A DNA stretch of 64,000 nt from NCBI GenBank assembly GCA_027886185.1, contig WOAB01000056.1:4278001-4342000 (forward strand), in the 5' to 3' direction. Each line of letters begins with the position of its first letter. Positions within the stretch are counted from its first letter, which is position 1. Positions 11,881-22,517 of this stretch are shown here, piece by piece. The notes under the pieces were generated by a model that made no database searches, was not told where the DNA came from, and worked only from the letters and a program-made list of their open reading frames with translations. The translations under genes and the position numbers were made by a program. The DNA comes from Rheum nobile (taxonomy: Eukaryota; Streptophyta; Magnoliopsida; Caryophyllales; Polygonaceae).

Positions 11881-12989
11881 GGCCATGTTTGGTAACCCTA
11901 AAATGCTAGCGTTTAACATTTAATATACCATGTTAGCCGCTACTTGGGTGTTTGGCCTCACAAGTGGTAGAGGCTTGAGCAACGGTCAAAATGCTTGCCT
12001 TGGGGACGCTTCTAAGGAAAGCGGTGTGGATTCTGAACGCGCGTTTGATGATTCTCTCCCAGATCTGCCGTCAACTAACTAGGAAACCATGGCCTTTTTG
12101 ATTCTCTCGGAACCTCTCGTCATCCGTATCTTCGTCCTTATTTATCAAGCCTCTCACCCACACTTTGCTTCTCACGCTCTTCCTGTCAATTTCTTCAGCC
12201 AACCATCTATGATATTCTACCCAATTGACAGTTGAAAAAAGGTAAATTTCTACATTCCTTCAAGGTTTTGCGTTGTTAACTTTGCTTCTTTTGATATTCT
12301 CTTGTAACTAATCTCCTACATACTGCAATTCTATGAACTTATTCAGAGTTTTGATATGTTTGCTTCAGTCAAAATTTGAATCAAAATTTTGAGATGAGGC
12401 TATATTGACATTTGTTGTATAATAGTATAGGATTTTGGATAATTATTAAGAAATTTCTAAGATTTCTTCTAAATTTTTTTCATGTTATGTGAATCTAGAA
12501 TTGGTACTTCCGGCTGATGAATTTACTGAGATTGTTAATGCTGAATTTTGAGATTGTAAGATTGAATCTGAGATAAGTTATATTCAAGTCTTTGCATTTG
12601 GGATTGAACTTATTAAAATTTTGGGATAAATTATGATTTAAGTCTTGGTATTTGGGATTGTGATCAAGTTTGTGAATTTGAGTTTAGTATTACTGGAATT
12701 TTAAAATTGGTTCGTCCAGGTCTTGGTACTTGAAATGTATACTACTAATATAAGTTCCTTTCTTACATTAAAATTTGTTAGTTGCCACTGATGGTTTTTT
12801 CTTCATGCAATGCTATTATATATAGGGGATGTCCAGTATAGTGTGGACATTAGTGCAATTAGTTTGTTAGATTAGCTAATAGTTAGGACTAAATGTGAAA
12901 GATATGCATCTTATTGTTGTACTTCACATTGATTATTACTTGGGTACATATCATGTCATTGTTGGAAACAATGCATTGCTTTTGGTAAG

Positions 12990-14064
12990 ATGGAGCCAAG
13001 TGAGAAAGGTGGACTGAAAGGTGTCAATTTTGGGTGGACTCAAGAGTTGATGAAGAGCTTGATTGATATATGCCTTAATTATCTATCGAGGAACGATAAG
13101 AGTCACCCTTACAAATGGAATGAGCTTGCCATATAATTTGAGAAAGTCAATGGAAGTGCAATGGAAGAACATTGAAGAACAAGTATGATGGCATGAAGAA
13201 AGATTGGCGCATTTGGAAATCTCTTAAGCGGGGAGAAACAGGACTCGGGTGGGATCCGACAACACAAAAGATAATTGCTGATGCTGATTGGTGGAACATG
13301 AAAATCAAGGTATTTATTCCTCTATTAAGAATGTATAGATACATATATGAATAATATTATCAATGGTCTAATAAAACTAATTCTTTTATTTCTTAGGAGC
13401 AACCATTGTGTAAGAAATTCAGAAATAATGGCATTCCTCCAGAAATCGAGGACCTCTGGGATCTTCTATATAGAGATAATACAGCTACCAGAGAACATTG
13501 TGTTGCCCCATCTATGAACTCATCTCGTGTAACAGGGAACCAACCAGTTGAAGTGGAAGGTGGCAATGCATTAGGATATGATCTTGATAGCACAGATCCT
13601 TACTTTTTTGGAAGTTTTTTGGATAGCTTGGACCCATCTCGTGTAGAAGGCACCCACAGGTAAATCCTGAGACACAAGAGTCACAAACACAGTCAATGTC
13701 GTCCCAATTGAACCCTCATCGACCCAAACGTAAGAGACGACAATCTATTGGTTCTTCTATGATGCAAGAGCACATGGCTAAAGTGTTAACAAATAGTGAT
13801 AAGATGATGCATTTGTATGAGGCAGAGGCTACAGATGAGACTCAAAAACTCGAATCCATTGTCGATCATGGCTTGCGTGTTCTGGCTGATTTGGTCAACT
13901 ATGGTGATATCATTCGCTTGTCTCCATTGTGGTGCTTTGCTGTAATGACAATTAAGGATACTGATTCAAGAGATGTGTTTATGAAGTTCGAGGACAATAG
14001 TGCAAGGGTTGCTTGGTTGAACTTGGAGTTCTCCAACCATAGAGGACTGTTTTTTAGCCAATAG
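12990..14064 (+). pseudogene. PIF/Harbinger-associated MYB/SANT-like protein gene, broken
   Basis: The gene resembles plant Myb/SANT-like (Myb_DNA-bind_3, L10-interacting-MYB-like) proteins; in PIF/Harbinger elements such proteins help the transposase bind DNA and enter the nucleus. The start is ATG at 12990. Exon 1 gives VNFGWTQELMKSLIDICL, an in-frame TAA after NELAI (about 13132), a frameshift near 13165, then KNKYDGMKKDWRIWKSLK and TGLGWDPTTQKIIADADWW. An intron of 87 bp (13310-13396, GTATTT...TCTTAG) separates exon 2 (EQPLCKKFRNNGIPPEIEDLW...). A further frameshift near 13652 precedes the C-terminal part, which starts with PETQESQTQSM and contains KVLTNSDKMMHLYEAEA and TDSRDVFMKFEDNSARVAW. 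The stop TAG lies at about 14062 within a hairpin. The domain order is right for the family, but three lesions make it non-functional. Confidence 0.78.
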
Positions 14065-14106
14065 TCCTCCATTGTCGATGAAGTTGGAGGACTATTGGCT
14101 AAAAAA
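14050..14106. repeat. Perfect 22-bp inverted repeat (hairpin)
   Basis: Arms at 14050-14071 and 14085-14106 (TTTTTTAGCCAATAGTCCTC and its complement) are identical over 22 bases with a 13-base loop. The left arm contains the stop codon of the MYB-like frame. It could be a transcript-end hairpin or the fold-back end of a truncated element. Confidence 0.85.
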
Positions 14107-14229
14107 TATTATTGATAGATATGGAGTTTTTATTGTGTGTCAATTGGAACACATTAGAAAAAAACCTTTTACTTTTTTTATTCTTTTTATATGATTGCGG
14201 TTAAAGATCTTGGTGTTGCGACTCAATCG

Positions 14230-14960
14230 GCAAAAATCACGTAACTAATTGTGATATTCATGTAACTGAGTGTGATATTCATGTAATTGAGTGTGATATT
14301 CATGTAATTGGGTGTAATATTCATGTAACTAATTATGATATTCATGTAACTGGGTGTGATATTCATAACTAAGTGTGATATTCATCTAAGTGAGTATGAT
14401 ATTCATATTATTAAGTGGTGATATTCATGTCTTTTTAAAATCAAGTATTCACATATTACAGAAAGATATTCATACAAACATGAACAATATTCAAGAAACA
14501 AATTTACAAATATGCGAATTTGTAGAGCATCATGATGCACTTGATCGATATTCATAAACTCATTATCGATATTCATAAACCTTTTATCGATATTCATGAA
14601 CGCTAAAAAAATCGATAAACAGGAGAACGAATTTAAATTTAGTGAATCATCATCAATATGAACGAATTTATATTTAGTGATTACATGTAGGAATTTAAAT
14701 TTCTTTTCCCATTCAATACAATCAAAAAGATTTGGAAGAAGATATTGTTTTCTCTTTCTTCCCTTTTTTAAATTTCATTAATTAATATCTTTCCTCTATC
14801 TATACTGTATCTGCCTTGTTTAGAGCATAATCCTATGGAAACAAGAACACATTACTCTCTATATTCGTCTTAATCCAGCCGTTCATCGCCTCTCATCCAA
14901 CGTCCCATGTTTATCCTCCCGTTTTACTACAACACTCGTTTTACCAGAACCCACCTCTAT
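14230..14960 (-). mobile_element. Minisatellite/gene-capture family element, short copy
   Basis: Tandem copies of GTGATATTCATGTAACT occupy 14255-14430, followed by ATCGATATTCATAAAC copies to 14600. A right-hand terminal module at about 14840-14960 reads, on the minus strand, as TATATATAGAGGTGGG, then TTCTGGTAAAACGAG. It matches the family ends at 3400-3585 and 14985-15130. No captured coding sequence is recognisable between the minisatellite and the end. It meets the next family member end to end across an AT run at 14960-14985. Confidence 0.55.
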
Positions 14961-15304
14961 ATATATATGGATATATATATATAGAATTTGGTTCTGGTGA
15001 AACAACCTCTTAGAGTAAAATGAAGGTACAAATTAGAGCCTTTAGATTAAATAACAATCAATGGTCCTGATTTAATCCCAAAATGTGCATGTTTCTAAAG
15101 TGGAGATGCACATACCAGAATATTTTCTATTAACGTGATTTTAGAGATTTTATCCCACGATTTTACCAAAAACGTTCAGTTGCATTTTTTACAATATCAT
15201 CGCTTCTCCTCCTCTCATTCTCTCGATCGTCTTCCCCCTTTCTATTTTCTCTCCTTCATCCGTTCGTTTCTCCGAGCCCTAGCTAGCCAAATCGATCGAG
15301 CAAT

Positions 15305-15487
15305 ATGAGAGAGATTTTGCACGTCCAAGGAGGCCAGTGTGGTAACCAAATCAGATCCAAGTTCTGGGAGGTCATCTGCGGCGAACACGGCGTCGATCGC
15401 ACCGGATGCTACTAGGGAGACGCCTCCTCCGATCTTCAATTAGAGCGTATCAATGTCTACTTCAACGAGGCATCCGGTGGTAGGTAG
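15305..15487 (+). pseudogene. Captured beta-tubulin N-terminal fragment
   Basis: The ATG at 15305 opens a reading that begins MREILHVQGGQCGNQI and continues SKFWEVICGEHGVD, then after an in-frame TAG (codon 37, 15413-15415) resumes as GDASSDLQLERINVYFNEASGG. These are the first 60 or so residues of plant beta-tubulin, including the nucleotide-binding GGQCGNQ segment and the MREI autoregulation signal. Two extra residues lie at the GDSDLQLERI position (GDASSDLQLERI), and several normally invariant residues are changed. Similarity ends at about 15487. It is a captured fragment; the rest of tubulin is absent. Confidence 0.92.
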
Positions 15488-15609
15488 GTTCTTCACCTTC
15501 CTCTTCCTTGTCGCCTTCCTCCGCTCCTCCATTTTTGTCTGATCTCGAGTTCGCCTTGCAAAATGCCAATCGAATCTTGTTGACTGCTGCGACCTTCAAT
15601 TCTAACGCA
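15488..15609 (+). pseudogene. Second captured exon fragment, gene unknown
   Basis: Directly after the tubulin piece, in another frame, the plus strand reads SSPSSSLSPSSAPPFLSDLE, then FALQNANRILLTAATFNSNA, ending at a strong splice donor (GCA|GTAAGTGC, 15609/15610). Codon use and the donor make this look like a real exon of a different host gene spliced by chance of capture to tubulin. I do not recognise the protein. The following 15610-16600 is AT-rich and may be its intron. Confidence 0.45.
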
Positions 15610-16600
15610 GTAAGTGCATTTCTGGTTGTAGTTTTCAGAAAATTGTGCAAGATTTGGGAAATTGTCTCCATCCTTTCTGTTTTAGTGGACTTAAGTTTAA
15701 GATTAGATGGATAATGTGCAATTTGAAACTTCTGATTATACTTAATTAACCCAATTTATTTGTCTTGTGTGTCCCGTGAAATTTCCCCCTGCTAATCTAG
15801 GGTAAATTTCTAGCTTATGCCTAAAGATTATAACTTTGGAGTAGATATACTTATGCAATTTGGGGGTTTCGGTATTTGAGGTTTTTTCACAGAATTTTTT
15901 CTGAAGCTTTCATATACTTGATTTTACTTACTGCTAAAAATCCATAAAATTATGAAGCCCATTTGAATGAAGATCAACCAAATGTTTTGGCAAGAATGGA
16001 GTTTGTAATGCTGCTGAGAATGCTCTATCTCATTCTTCAAACCATGGGAGATGGATTATAGCTTTCATCATTGGTTTGAGCACATAGAAAAAGGCTGTAA
16101 ATATATCCTTAATTGCAATTTTAATGGAAGGATGTAAAAAACAATGGATTATCAAGCAGTAGGTGAGATATTTTAACCGTGGATTCCAGAGAGAGGAAGA
16201 TGGAGATCATGGTGGAACTTTTTTTTATTGTTGATTCTGGCAGGAGAAAGAGAGAATGCATATGTTTCAAAAGTATAAAGAGTCGCTATTTTATTTAGAG
16301 ACTTTTATACTTTATTTTGATCTTTTTAAAATTGTTTTTTCTTAACAGAGATAATTTTTTTAAAATAAACTAAATTAAAAATCGGTGTGGCAAATGGCGA
16401 CACACATAACATAAGTCGCTCCACTACCTAGCGGTTTATTACGAACGAAAGAGCCAGCCTATTCTCGTAAATATTTCTTACACGAGCATGTTTTCATAAT
16501 TGTTTTCTTTTATAAGCTTACTTTGGAAAAAAGTTCTTTTTCACAAGGATATTGGTTAGTATGTTGTCTTCTAGCTGAAAATGTGGGCTAATTTTCAGCT
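15610..16600. other. Non-coding interior of the capture element
   Basis: AT-rich DNA with no open frame I can support. The splice donor at 15610 suggests that part of it is intron of the captured exon. Nothing else was recognised. Confidence 0.4.
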
Positions 16601-17520
16601 GCGATATTCAGTTTTTCTGTAGTGTTATTCATTATAATAATGTTGATATTCACATGGATTCAGATTTTGCTTGTTGATGGTGTTGTATGAGTTATTGATC
16701 ATTGATATTCACGTTTTTATATGTGATATTCAAATTGCTTGTTGATGGTGTTGTATGAGTTATTGATCATTGATATTCACATTTTTATATGTGATATTCA
16801 AACTGCTTGTTGATGGTGTTGTTTGTACTGTTTGCAATTGATATTCAAATTGTTTAATGTGATATTCATACAAATGCTTTTGATATTCATGTTGTATGTA
16901 CGTTTCATGATCTGAGTAGTTGATATTCAAATTTTATGATGTGATATTCACTATGATGTTGTTGACATTCAACATTGTTTTCAGGCCTAACTGTTGCACC
17001 GACGAAGAGACGTTTGAAGCTTCCTGCTCATCTAAAAAAGCACAAATCATTGCGTAATAGCGATATTCATGTTTGTCATTCCTAATATTCATGTAATCAA
17101 TACTGATGTTCATGTACATTTTTCTGTGTATAACTATCTGTATTAGTGTGAAGTGATTATTTTTTGTTTGAGTTATGATATTCATGGTGAAACGTAGTGA
17201 TATTCATACCAATATAGAATGATAGATTATGTTATTCATATATTATTAAGTGGTGATATTCATATTTTAAGTTGTGTTATTCATGTCTTTAATTGGTGAT
17301 ATCCACATATTAAACAAAGATATTCATACAAACATGAACGATATTCAAGAAACAATGACAAAAGCAACAAGAACAAATTTAAAAATCTATGAATTTGCAA
17401 AGCATTAGGACGCTGAAGTTGTGATATTCATGTTTTAAGTGGAGATATTCACATCAATCGATATTCATAAACGCATGAACGATATTCATAAAGACGTGAT
17501 CGATATTCATGAACGCTGAA
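16600..17520. repeat. ATATTCA minisatellite with a 72-bp tandem unit
   Basis: GATATTCA(C/T/A) motifs recur every 20-40 bases. A unit starting GCTTGTTGATGGTGTTGTATGAG is repeated about three times between 16668 and 16830 and is the reverse complement in style of the 1200-1980 block. The left part corresponds to 14400-14600 through GATATTCATACAAACATGAAC. Confidence 0.75.
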
Positions 17521-17576
17521 AAATCGTTGAAGAAGAAGAAAATGTATCAGCAAAATGCGGCGTTTTAGGAAACAGA

Positions 17577-19012
17577 TGTAACACCCCCAAATGTGACCTT
17601 GAAAGTATTACCGCCAGTGACCTCAGATTCCACTTCCGAAGCCACCCAAGGCTTAACCAATTTATACAGATCGTAAAATAACACTGATAATATGAAATAT
17701 CATAATATTTGTTTAAACAAAGTCTCAGATTACATCTGTAAATCCCAAATACATCTGAAATACAGAATATGTTTCAATACATCAGAAGTCTTTTAATATT
17801 AAATAACATAAGGGTCTTGATCGGAGCGATCTCAATGCCATTGTGGCGATCACAGATATAATAGCGTTGTTTCTAGCAGTATATACAACCTATTATAATA
17901 TCACAATTTTAATCACACACATTTATAAAACTGTCCCCAAACGAAAACAACATTCATCCCAATTTAATTAACAATTAAAAGCAATTGATAATTAACGAAA
18001 ATATGGAAAGATAAGCAAGAGCGAACCGCCACTTGCCTTGATCGAGACGAACAAACGACGATGGGTTTCTAGGTCCGGGAACGGGAAACTGGAATCGAAT
18101 TCCTACGACGACAATGAACCCACAACGAAACCCTAGGTTAGATTCGATAAATAGTAATACAAATCTAAGAAACGAACAAAACGAGGGTCCCGTCTGTGAC
18201 CGGATCGTCCAAGGCCACGATCGCGTTTGCTAAGGCAAACCGCAGTCACGGCTTCGATTCCGCGGTCGCGGATGTCTGGACATCGTTTGCCGTCGCGGAT
18301 GTTCATGTCCGCGGTCGCGGCCATGAACCCGGCAACCTAATCGGGCCAATTCTCACCGGCGACGACGACGGCGAGGCTCCGAACGAGAGGGCTTCGACTC
18401 CTTGAACTACGACGCTTTCAACGCACCACCACTCGAGCCAAGGGAACCATCGGCGAACCTCCTCCGACGATGAACAACTCCGGCGAAGACGAACACAAGC
18501 GAGAGAGAGAGAGATTTAGGGCTTGAGATCTGGATGTCGAACCTCCCCCATTGACCCACCTTATATAGCCACCGAGGAGGCCAGGCGAACCGCTCCAGAT
18601 CCCTCCCCCGGCGAATCGACGGTGAGCTCAACCGACGCAACGGCGAAGAGCCATTGAAGACGACGATGAAGCGTTTTCTGTGGTCGCGGAAAAATGCCTG
18701 TTCGCGAGGCTGACGACGAATCATTTTCCGCGGTCGCGGAAATCTTCCGCGGTCGCGGAAAAGGCCTTTTCGCATCCTTTTGCCCGGAAAAAGATTGAAC
18801 ACGCGATAAAATCTTGCAATAATAAATATTTGTACCCAAACAAATATTTTAAGCCTCGAAAAATACATCGAATGTATATTATAATGCTCAGGGAATTATT
18901 ACAGAGATAATACGCATTACAGAAATTCCAAACTTTGTCAGAACGGCACGATTACAGAATGAGGGTTGGGAAAATTACCTAAATACTCTTACTAAAAATG
19001 AGGGGTATTACA
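17577..19012 (-). mobile_element. Tekay-type gypsy 3' LTR
   Basis: The LTR runs from TGTAACACCCCC (17577) to GGGGTATTACA (ending 19012), a TG...CA pair with imperfectly matching ends. It directly follows the pol gene on the minus strand. Within it, CCGCGGTCGCGG-type GC-rich palindromic motifs recur (18270-18330, 18670-18760), and a TATA-like motif lies at 18561-18567. A second possible LTR start exists at 19082 because the polypurine-tract region is duplicated. No 5' LTR of this family is in the window. Confidence 0.75.
18561..18567 (-). promoter_or_regulatory. TATA box of the Tekay LTR
   Basis: The minus strand reads GGCTATATAAGGTGGG. The position inside the LTR and the good match to a plant TATA box make it the likely RNA polymerase II promoter of this retrotransposon. 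Confidence 0.5.
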
Positions 19013-19117
19013 TCACTTTCCCCTTAAAAGAAGTTTCGACCCCGAAACTTGGCCGAAATAACCCAAAAAAATGAGGCGTTACATCACTACCCCCTTAAAA
19101 AGGTTTCGACCCCGAAA
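19013..19117 (-). repeat. Duplicated polypurine-tract/LTR-start segment
   Basis: CATCACT(T/A)CCCCCTTAAAA followed by GTTTCGACCCCGAAACT(T/A)GGCC occurs twice (about 19011-19059 and 19084-19132). Each copy contains a purine tract on the minus strand (AAGGGGGTAGTGATG type) directly before a TGTAA, so each could prime plus-strand synthesis. The gene's stop codon lies in the inner copy. Confidence 0.7.
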
Positions 19118-21520
19118 CTAGGCCGAAAACAGATCGGGAAAACGACTAAGCATATCTGCCTCAGTCTCCCAGGTTTCCCAAGTAACCTCTTCAGATCCAG
19201 ACTTGGACCAAAGAATCCGTACTAATGGTACTACCTTGTTCCGCAACTGCTTCTCACGACGTTCGAGAATACGCACATGTATCTCCTCGTAGGTACCATT
19301 TGCCTGAATCTCGATGTCCTCATAACTCAGTACATGAGACACATCTGGCACGTACTTTCTCAACAAGGACATGTGGAACACGTTATGCACTGAATGCGCC
19401 GACGGCGACAATGCCAAACGATACGCTAGAGATCCCACCCTGTCAAGGATCTCAAACGGTCCCACATAGCGAGGGTTAAGCTTCTCACGCTTGCCGAACC
19501 TGAACACACCCTTGGATGGCGACACCCTGACAAACACCTTGTCACCAACCTCGAATTCGACTTTCATGCGCTTCAGATCTACGTATGACTTCTGTCGACT
19601 CTGGGCTGTCAACATCCTCTGTCTGATCAAAGCAATGTCCGATGCAGTCCTTTCGACTAACTCCGGTCCGAGCAGAACCTTGTCGGCATTCTCATCCCAA
19701 CAAATCGGAGATCTGCACTTCTGACCGTACAAAGCCTCGAATGGAGCCATCTTAATGGTAGCATGCCAATTGTTGTTGTACGTGAACTCAATCAGACTCA
19801 GGCTGTTCTCCCAGCTAGTCAGACGATCGAGTACACATGCTCTCAGCATATTTTCCAATGTCTGGATGGTCCTCTCAGACTGTCCATCCGTCTGAGGATG
19901 AAACACGGTACTGAACCTCAACTCGGTTCCCATGGCCTTGTGGAGTTCCTTCCAGAATCTCGACATGAATCGGCCATCACGATCCGATACAATGGTCTTT
20001 GGTGTACCATGCAAACGGACAATCTCTTGTAGGAACATTTCTGATAGCTTCTGGGTTCCCCATGTTGACTTAATAGCCACGAAGTGAGCACTCTTCGTGA
20101 GTCTGTCAATGATTACCCATATAGCATCCTTTTGACTTTGAGTCTTCGGTAACCCCGTGACGAAATCCATAGCAATATCCTCCCATTTCCACTCTGGCAC
20201 TGGAAGAGGTAGCAATTGACCACCTGGTCTACGGTGTTCTATCTTGACCTTCTGACAAGTCAAGCATTTTGCCACAAATTCTGCTACGTCCCACTTCATA
20301 TTGGGCCACCAGAATTTCTTTCTGAGGTCTCTGTACATCTTACTAGAGCCTGGATGTACAGAATAAGCTGACGAATGGGCCTCCTTCATCACTAATTGGC
20401 GAAGGCCATCGACGTCATGCACACAAATCAGGTCCTGAAATCAGAGTGATCCATCCTCCTGAATCACGAATCCAGGAGCTTTTCCATCCATCACTTCACT
20501 GCTTAGCTTTACCAAGACCACATCATAAACCTGCTTCTCCCTGATCTGATTAAGTAGCGTAGCCTGAATCTCTAGCATACTCAGGTATCCTCGACGCTGA
20601 TCGTACAAGACTTCGATCTCGCACAACCCTTGGTTCAGCTTGGTCTGAGCAGTGAGTAGAGCCACTACAGTCTCGTGCGGCGTCTTCCGGCTCAATGCAT
20701 CGGCTACCACATTAGCCTTGCCCGGATGATACAACAACTCGATATCGTAATCTTTGAGTAACTCTAACCAGCGACGTTGCCTCATATTCAACTCCTTCTG
20801 AGTGAACACGTACTTGAGACTCTTATGATCCGTGAAGACTTGGCACCTAACACCATAGAGATAGTGCCTCCAAATCTTCAACGCAAAAACTACAGCTGCT
20901 AACTCTAGATCATGCGTCGGATAGTTTGCCTCATAGGTTTTCAACTGTCGAGATGCGTACGCAATAACCTTCCCTTTCTGCATCAGTACACATCCTAACC
21001 CTTGCTTTGAACCGTCACTATAGACCACATAACCATCATTTCCTTCCGGTAACGCCAAGACTGGTGCAGAGGTCAGACACTTCTTCAACTTCTGAAAACT
21101 GGCCTCGCACTTGTCGTCCCAGATGAACTTCTTATGGACCTTGCAGAGTAACCCGGTCATAGGTAGAGCGATTTTAGAGAATCCATCCACGAACCGTCTG
21201 TAATATCCAGTGAGTCCCAAGAAACTGCTCACCTCCTTCACATTCTGAGGCCGCTTCCAGTTGGCTACCGCTTCAATCTTTTGGGGGTCAACCATAACCC
21301 CATCCTCATTGATCACATGGCCTAAGAAGGCCACTTCCTTGATCCAGAAGTCACATTTAGACAATTTTGCATACAACTGATTTTGTCTAAGGACTGACAA
21401 GGTGATCCAAAGATGTTCCTCGTGAGCCTCCTCACTCGGGGAATAGATCAAAATATCATCGATGAAGACCACCACGAACCTATCCAGATATTGGTGGAAA
21501 CATCGATGCATCAGATCCTT
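19118..21520 (-). pseudogene. Tekay (chromovirus) Ty3/gypsy pol: RT end, RNase H, integrase, chromodomain
   Basis: Minus strand. The RT enters mid-domain at FHQYLDRF, with the catalytic FVVVFIDDILIYS. RNase H follows (YVVYSDGSKQGLGCVL, VFTDHKSLKYVFTQ, ending GKANVVADALSRK). After an in-frame TGA (20441-20443) come the integrase zinc-binding domain (AHSSAYSVHPG...CLTCQKV), the integrase core (WVIIDRLTKSAHF, VSDRDGRF, FHPQTDGQSER), and a C-terminal chromodomain-like tail (IRILERREKQLRNK-type, EEVTWETWE). The product would make and insert cDNA; Tekay chromodomains steer insertion toward methylated histones. The stop reads as CGA to TGA, consistent with methyl-cytosine decay. Gag, protease and the RT N-terminus are gone: at about 21520 the sequence turns into an unrelated LTR element. 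Otherwise the two frames (434 and about 360 residues) are remarkably clean. Confidence 0.92.
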
Positions 21521-22187
21521 TCGTGAAAATGATGGCGGAAGCAATTGAGGGGGGCAAGAAAAAAAAATTCGTGAACAAATGCACTTGAAATAGCGACTTA
21601 TAAGACCAAAGGTTCTGATACCAGTTGATGCGTTCCTGCCTTCGGATGCCAGATCTAGGTCTTGGTGATGAGTCGCTCATCTCGTCTCTAAGTGTAGATT
21701 GATGGAACGCGATGTTTGTCACACTACGCGAGCGATGGATCGCGATGACGGTGGCGATGCAGTGTGATGACGGTGGAGTGTCACAACACTAATGTTAACG
21801 ATGCGATGGTGTGGATGTGACTCGCGACCTCAGGACTAGGCGCGATGGAGGGATCGGTGGCTCGATGTATCGAGCGGGGCCGTAGTGTCGGCAGCGGAGT
21901 GAAGGAGATGGGAAGATAGATTTAGGGTTTTGACGTCCGATCAAAGGAAAGAGGCAATTAGGGCTATCAACTTAAGCTTTGATTATAAATTAGACGTAAC
22001 CTAATACAAAAGGCTGAGATGACCTTATATAGGGGTAGCGGGACTCGGATGGGCCGAGTCTCGCCTAATGGGCTAGCCCACGCGACAGGTGCGGAGCGCA
22101 CACCCAAAATAGAAATAACTAAAAATAGTAAGTACTAAAAATGAGGAAATGCCAAAACTAGAACGTCTCAAAATCACAAAAGAATCT
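21521..22187 (-). mobile_element. LTR and primer-binding-site remnant of another retroelement
   Basis: On the minus strand a sequence with a TATA box (CCTATATAAGG, 22025-22031) runs to ...GCATCA near 21629, followed by ACTGGTATCAGAACC. The latter matches 11 of 12 bases of the initiator tRNA-Met primer site TGGTATCAGAGC. That is the layout of a 5' LTR plus PBS. About 100 bases later the DNA joins the Tekay RT. The LTR start is not identified (perhaps near 22150). Confidence 0.5.
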
Positions 22188-22517
22188 CTATTTGAACGCA
22201 GTGCCGATGGTAGCGAGGAGTTTGAGAGAGAACGCGGTCTCTAGACTAGGCGTGAGGAGTTTGAGAGAGAACGCGGTCTCTGGCGTCCCTTGGCTAGCGA
22301 CGACGCGCACGATCAATGATTGTATGACGTTGGTGATGGCCTTGGCACGCGATCTTGTTATGGGCCCTTGTGAGTGGATGCTAATGACTTCCTCCTCCTC
22401 AGCTGCAGTCATGGTGGACAGGGGCGCATCAACACTTGTCCGCTCTTTTCTCCACATGTCTTGCTTGCCCAAGGAGTAATCTTTTACATGTTCGCCACAT
22501 GGAAGAAGGGAAAGCAC
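22188..22517 (-). pseudogene. Retroelement C-terminal polyprotein fragment (GPITRSRAK motif)
   Basis: The minus strand encodes about 109 residues with an acidic stretch (TAAEEEEVISIHSQ) followed by GPITRSRAKAI. That motif is common near the C-terminus of gypsy pol, or in linker regions, in plants. It lies upstream of the LTR remnant, as expected for the last coding part before a 3' LTR. A 35-bp direct repeat (GAGGAGTTTGAGAGAGAACG at 22217 and 22255) lies in its tail. It is too short to assign a lineage. Confidence 0.4.

Larger units (their letters stand above)
11881..14110 (+). mobile_element. PIF/Harbinger element, right end missing
   Basis: The left end GGCCATGTTTGGTAACCCT is a typical PIF/Tourist terminal inverted repeat and is preceded by TTA (11878-11880), the target triplet of this superfamily. 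The interior holds a non-coding leader (11900-12989) and a MYB/SANT-type gene (12990-14064), which PIF/Harbinger elements carry as their second gene. No matching right terminal repeat and no transposase gene occur before the minisatellite element that begins near 14230, so the element is truncated. Confidence 0.65.
14985..17576 (+). mobile_element. Minisatellite/gene-capture family element carrying beta-tubulin
   Basis: The left end TATATATATAGAATTTGG and TTCTGGTGAAACAACC matches the family terminal module, followed by the conserved CAATGG...GTGCATGTTTC...TGCACATACCAGAAT block. Inside are a beta-tubulin N-terminal exon fragment, a second exon with a good splice donor, non-coding DNA, then an ATATTCA minisatellite (16600-17520). 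The right end is not seen because a Tekay LTR begins at 17577. Confidence 0.6.

Noticed and set aside
18407..18868. Arg-rich frames within the Tekay LTR
   Set aside because: They overlap an LTR full of CGCGG motifs in several frames. No coding evidence.
19225..20032. Plus-strand frames opposite the Tekay integrase
   Set aside because: Shadows of the conserved minus-strand pol gene.
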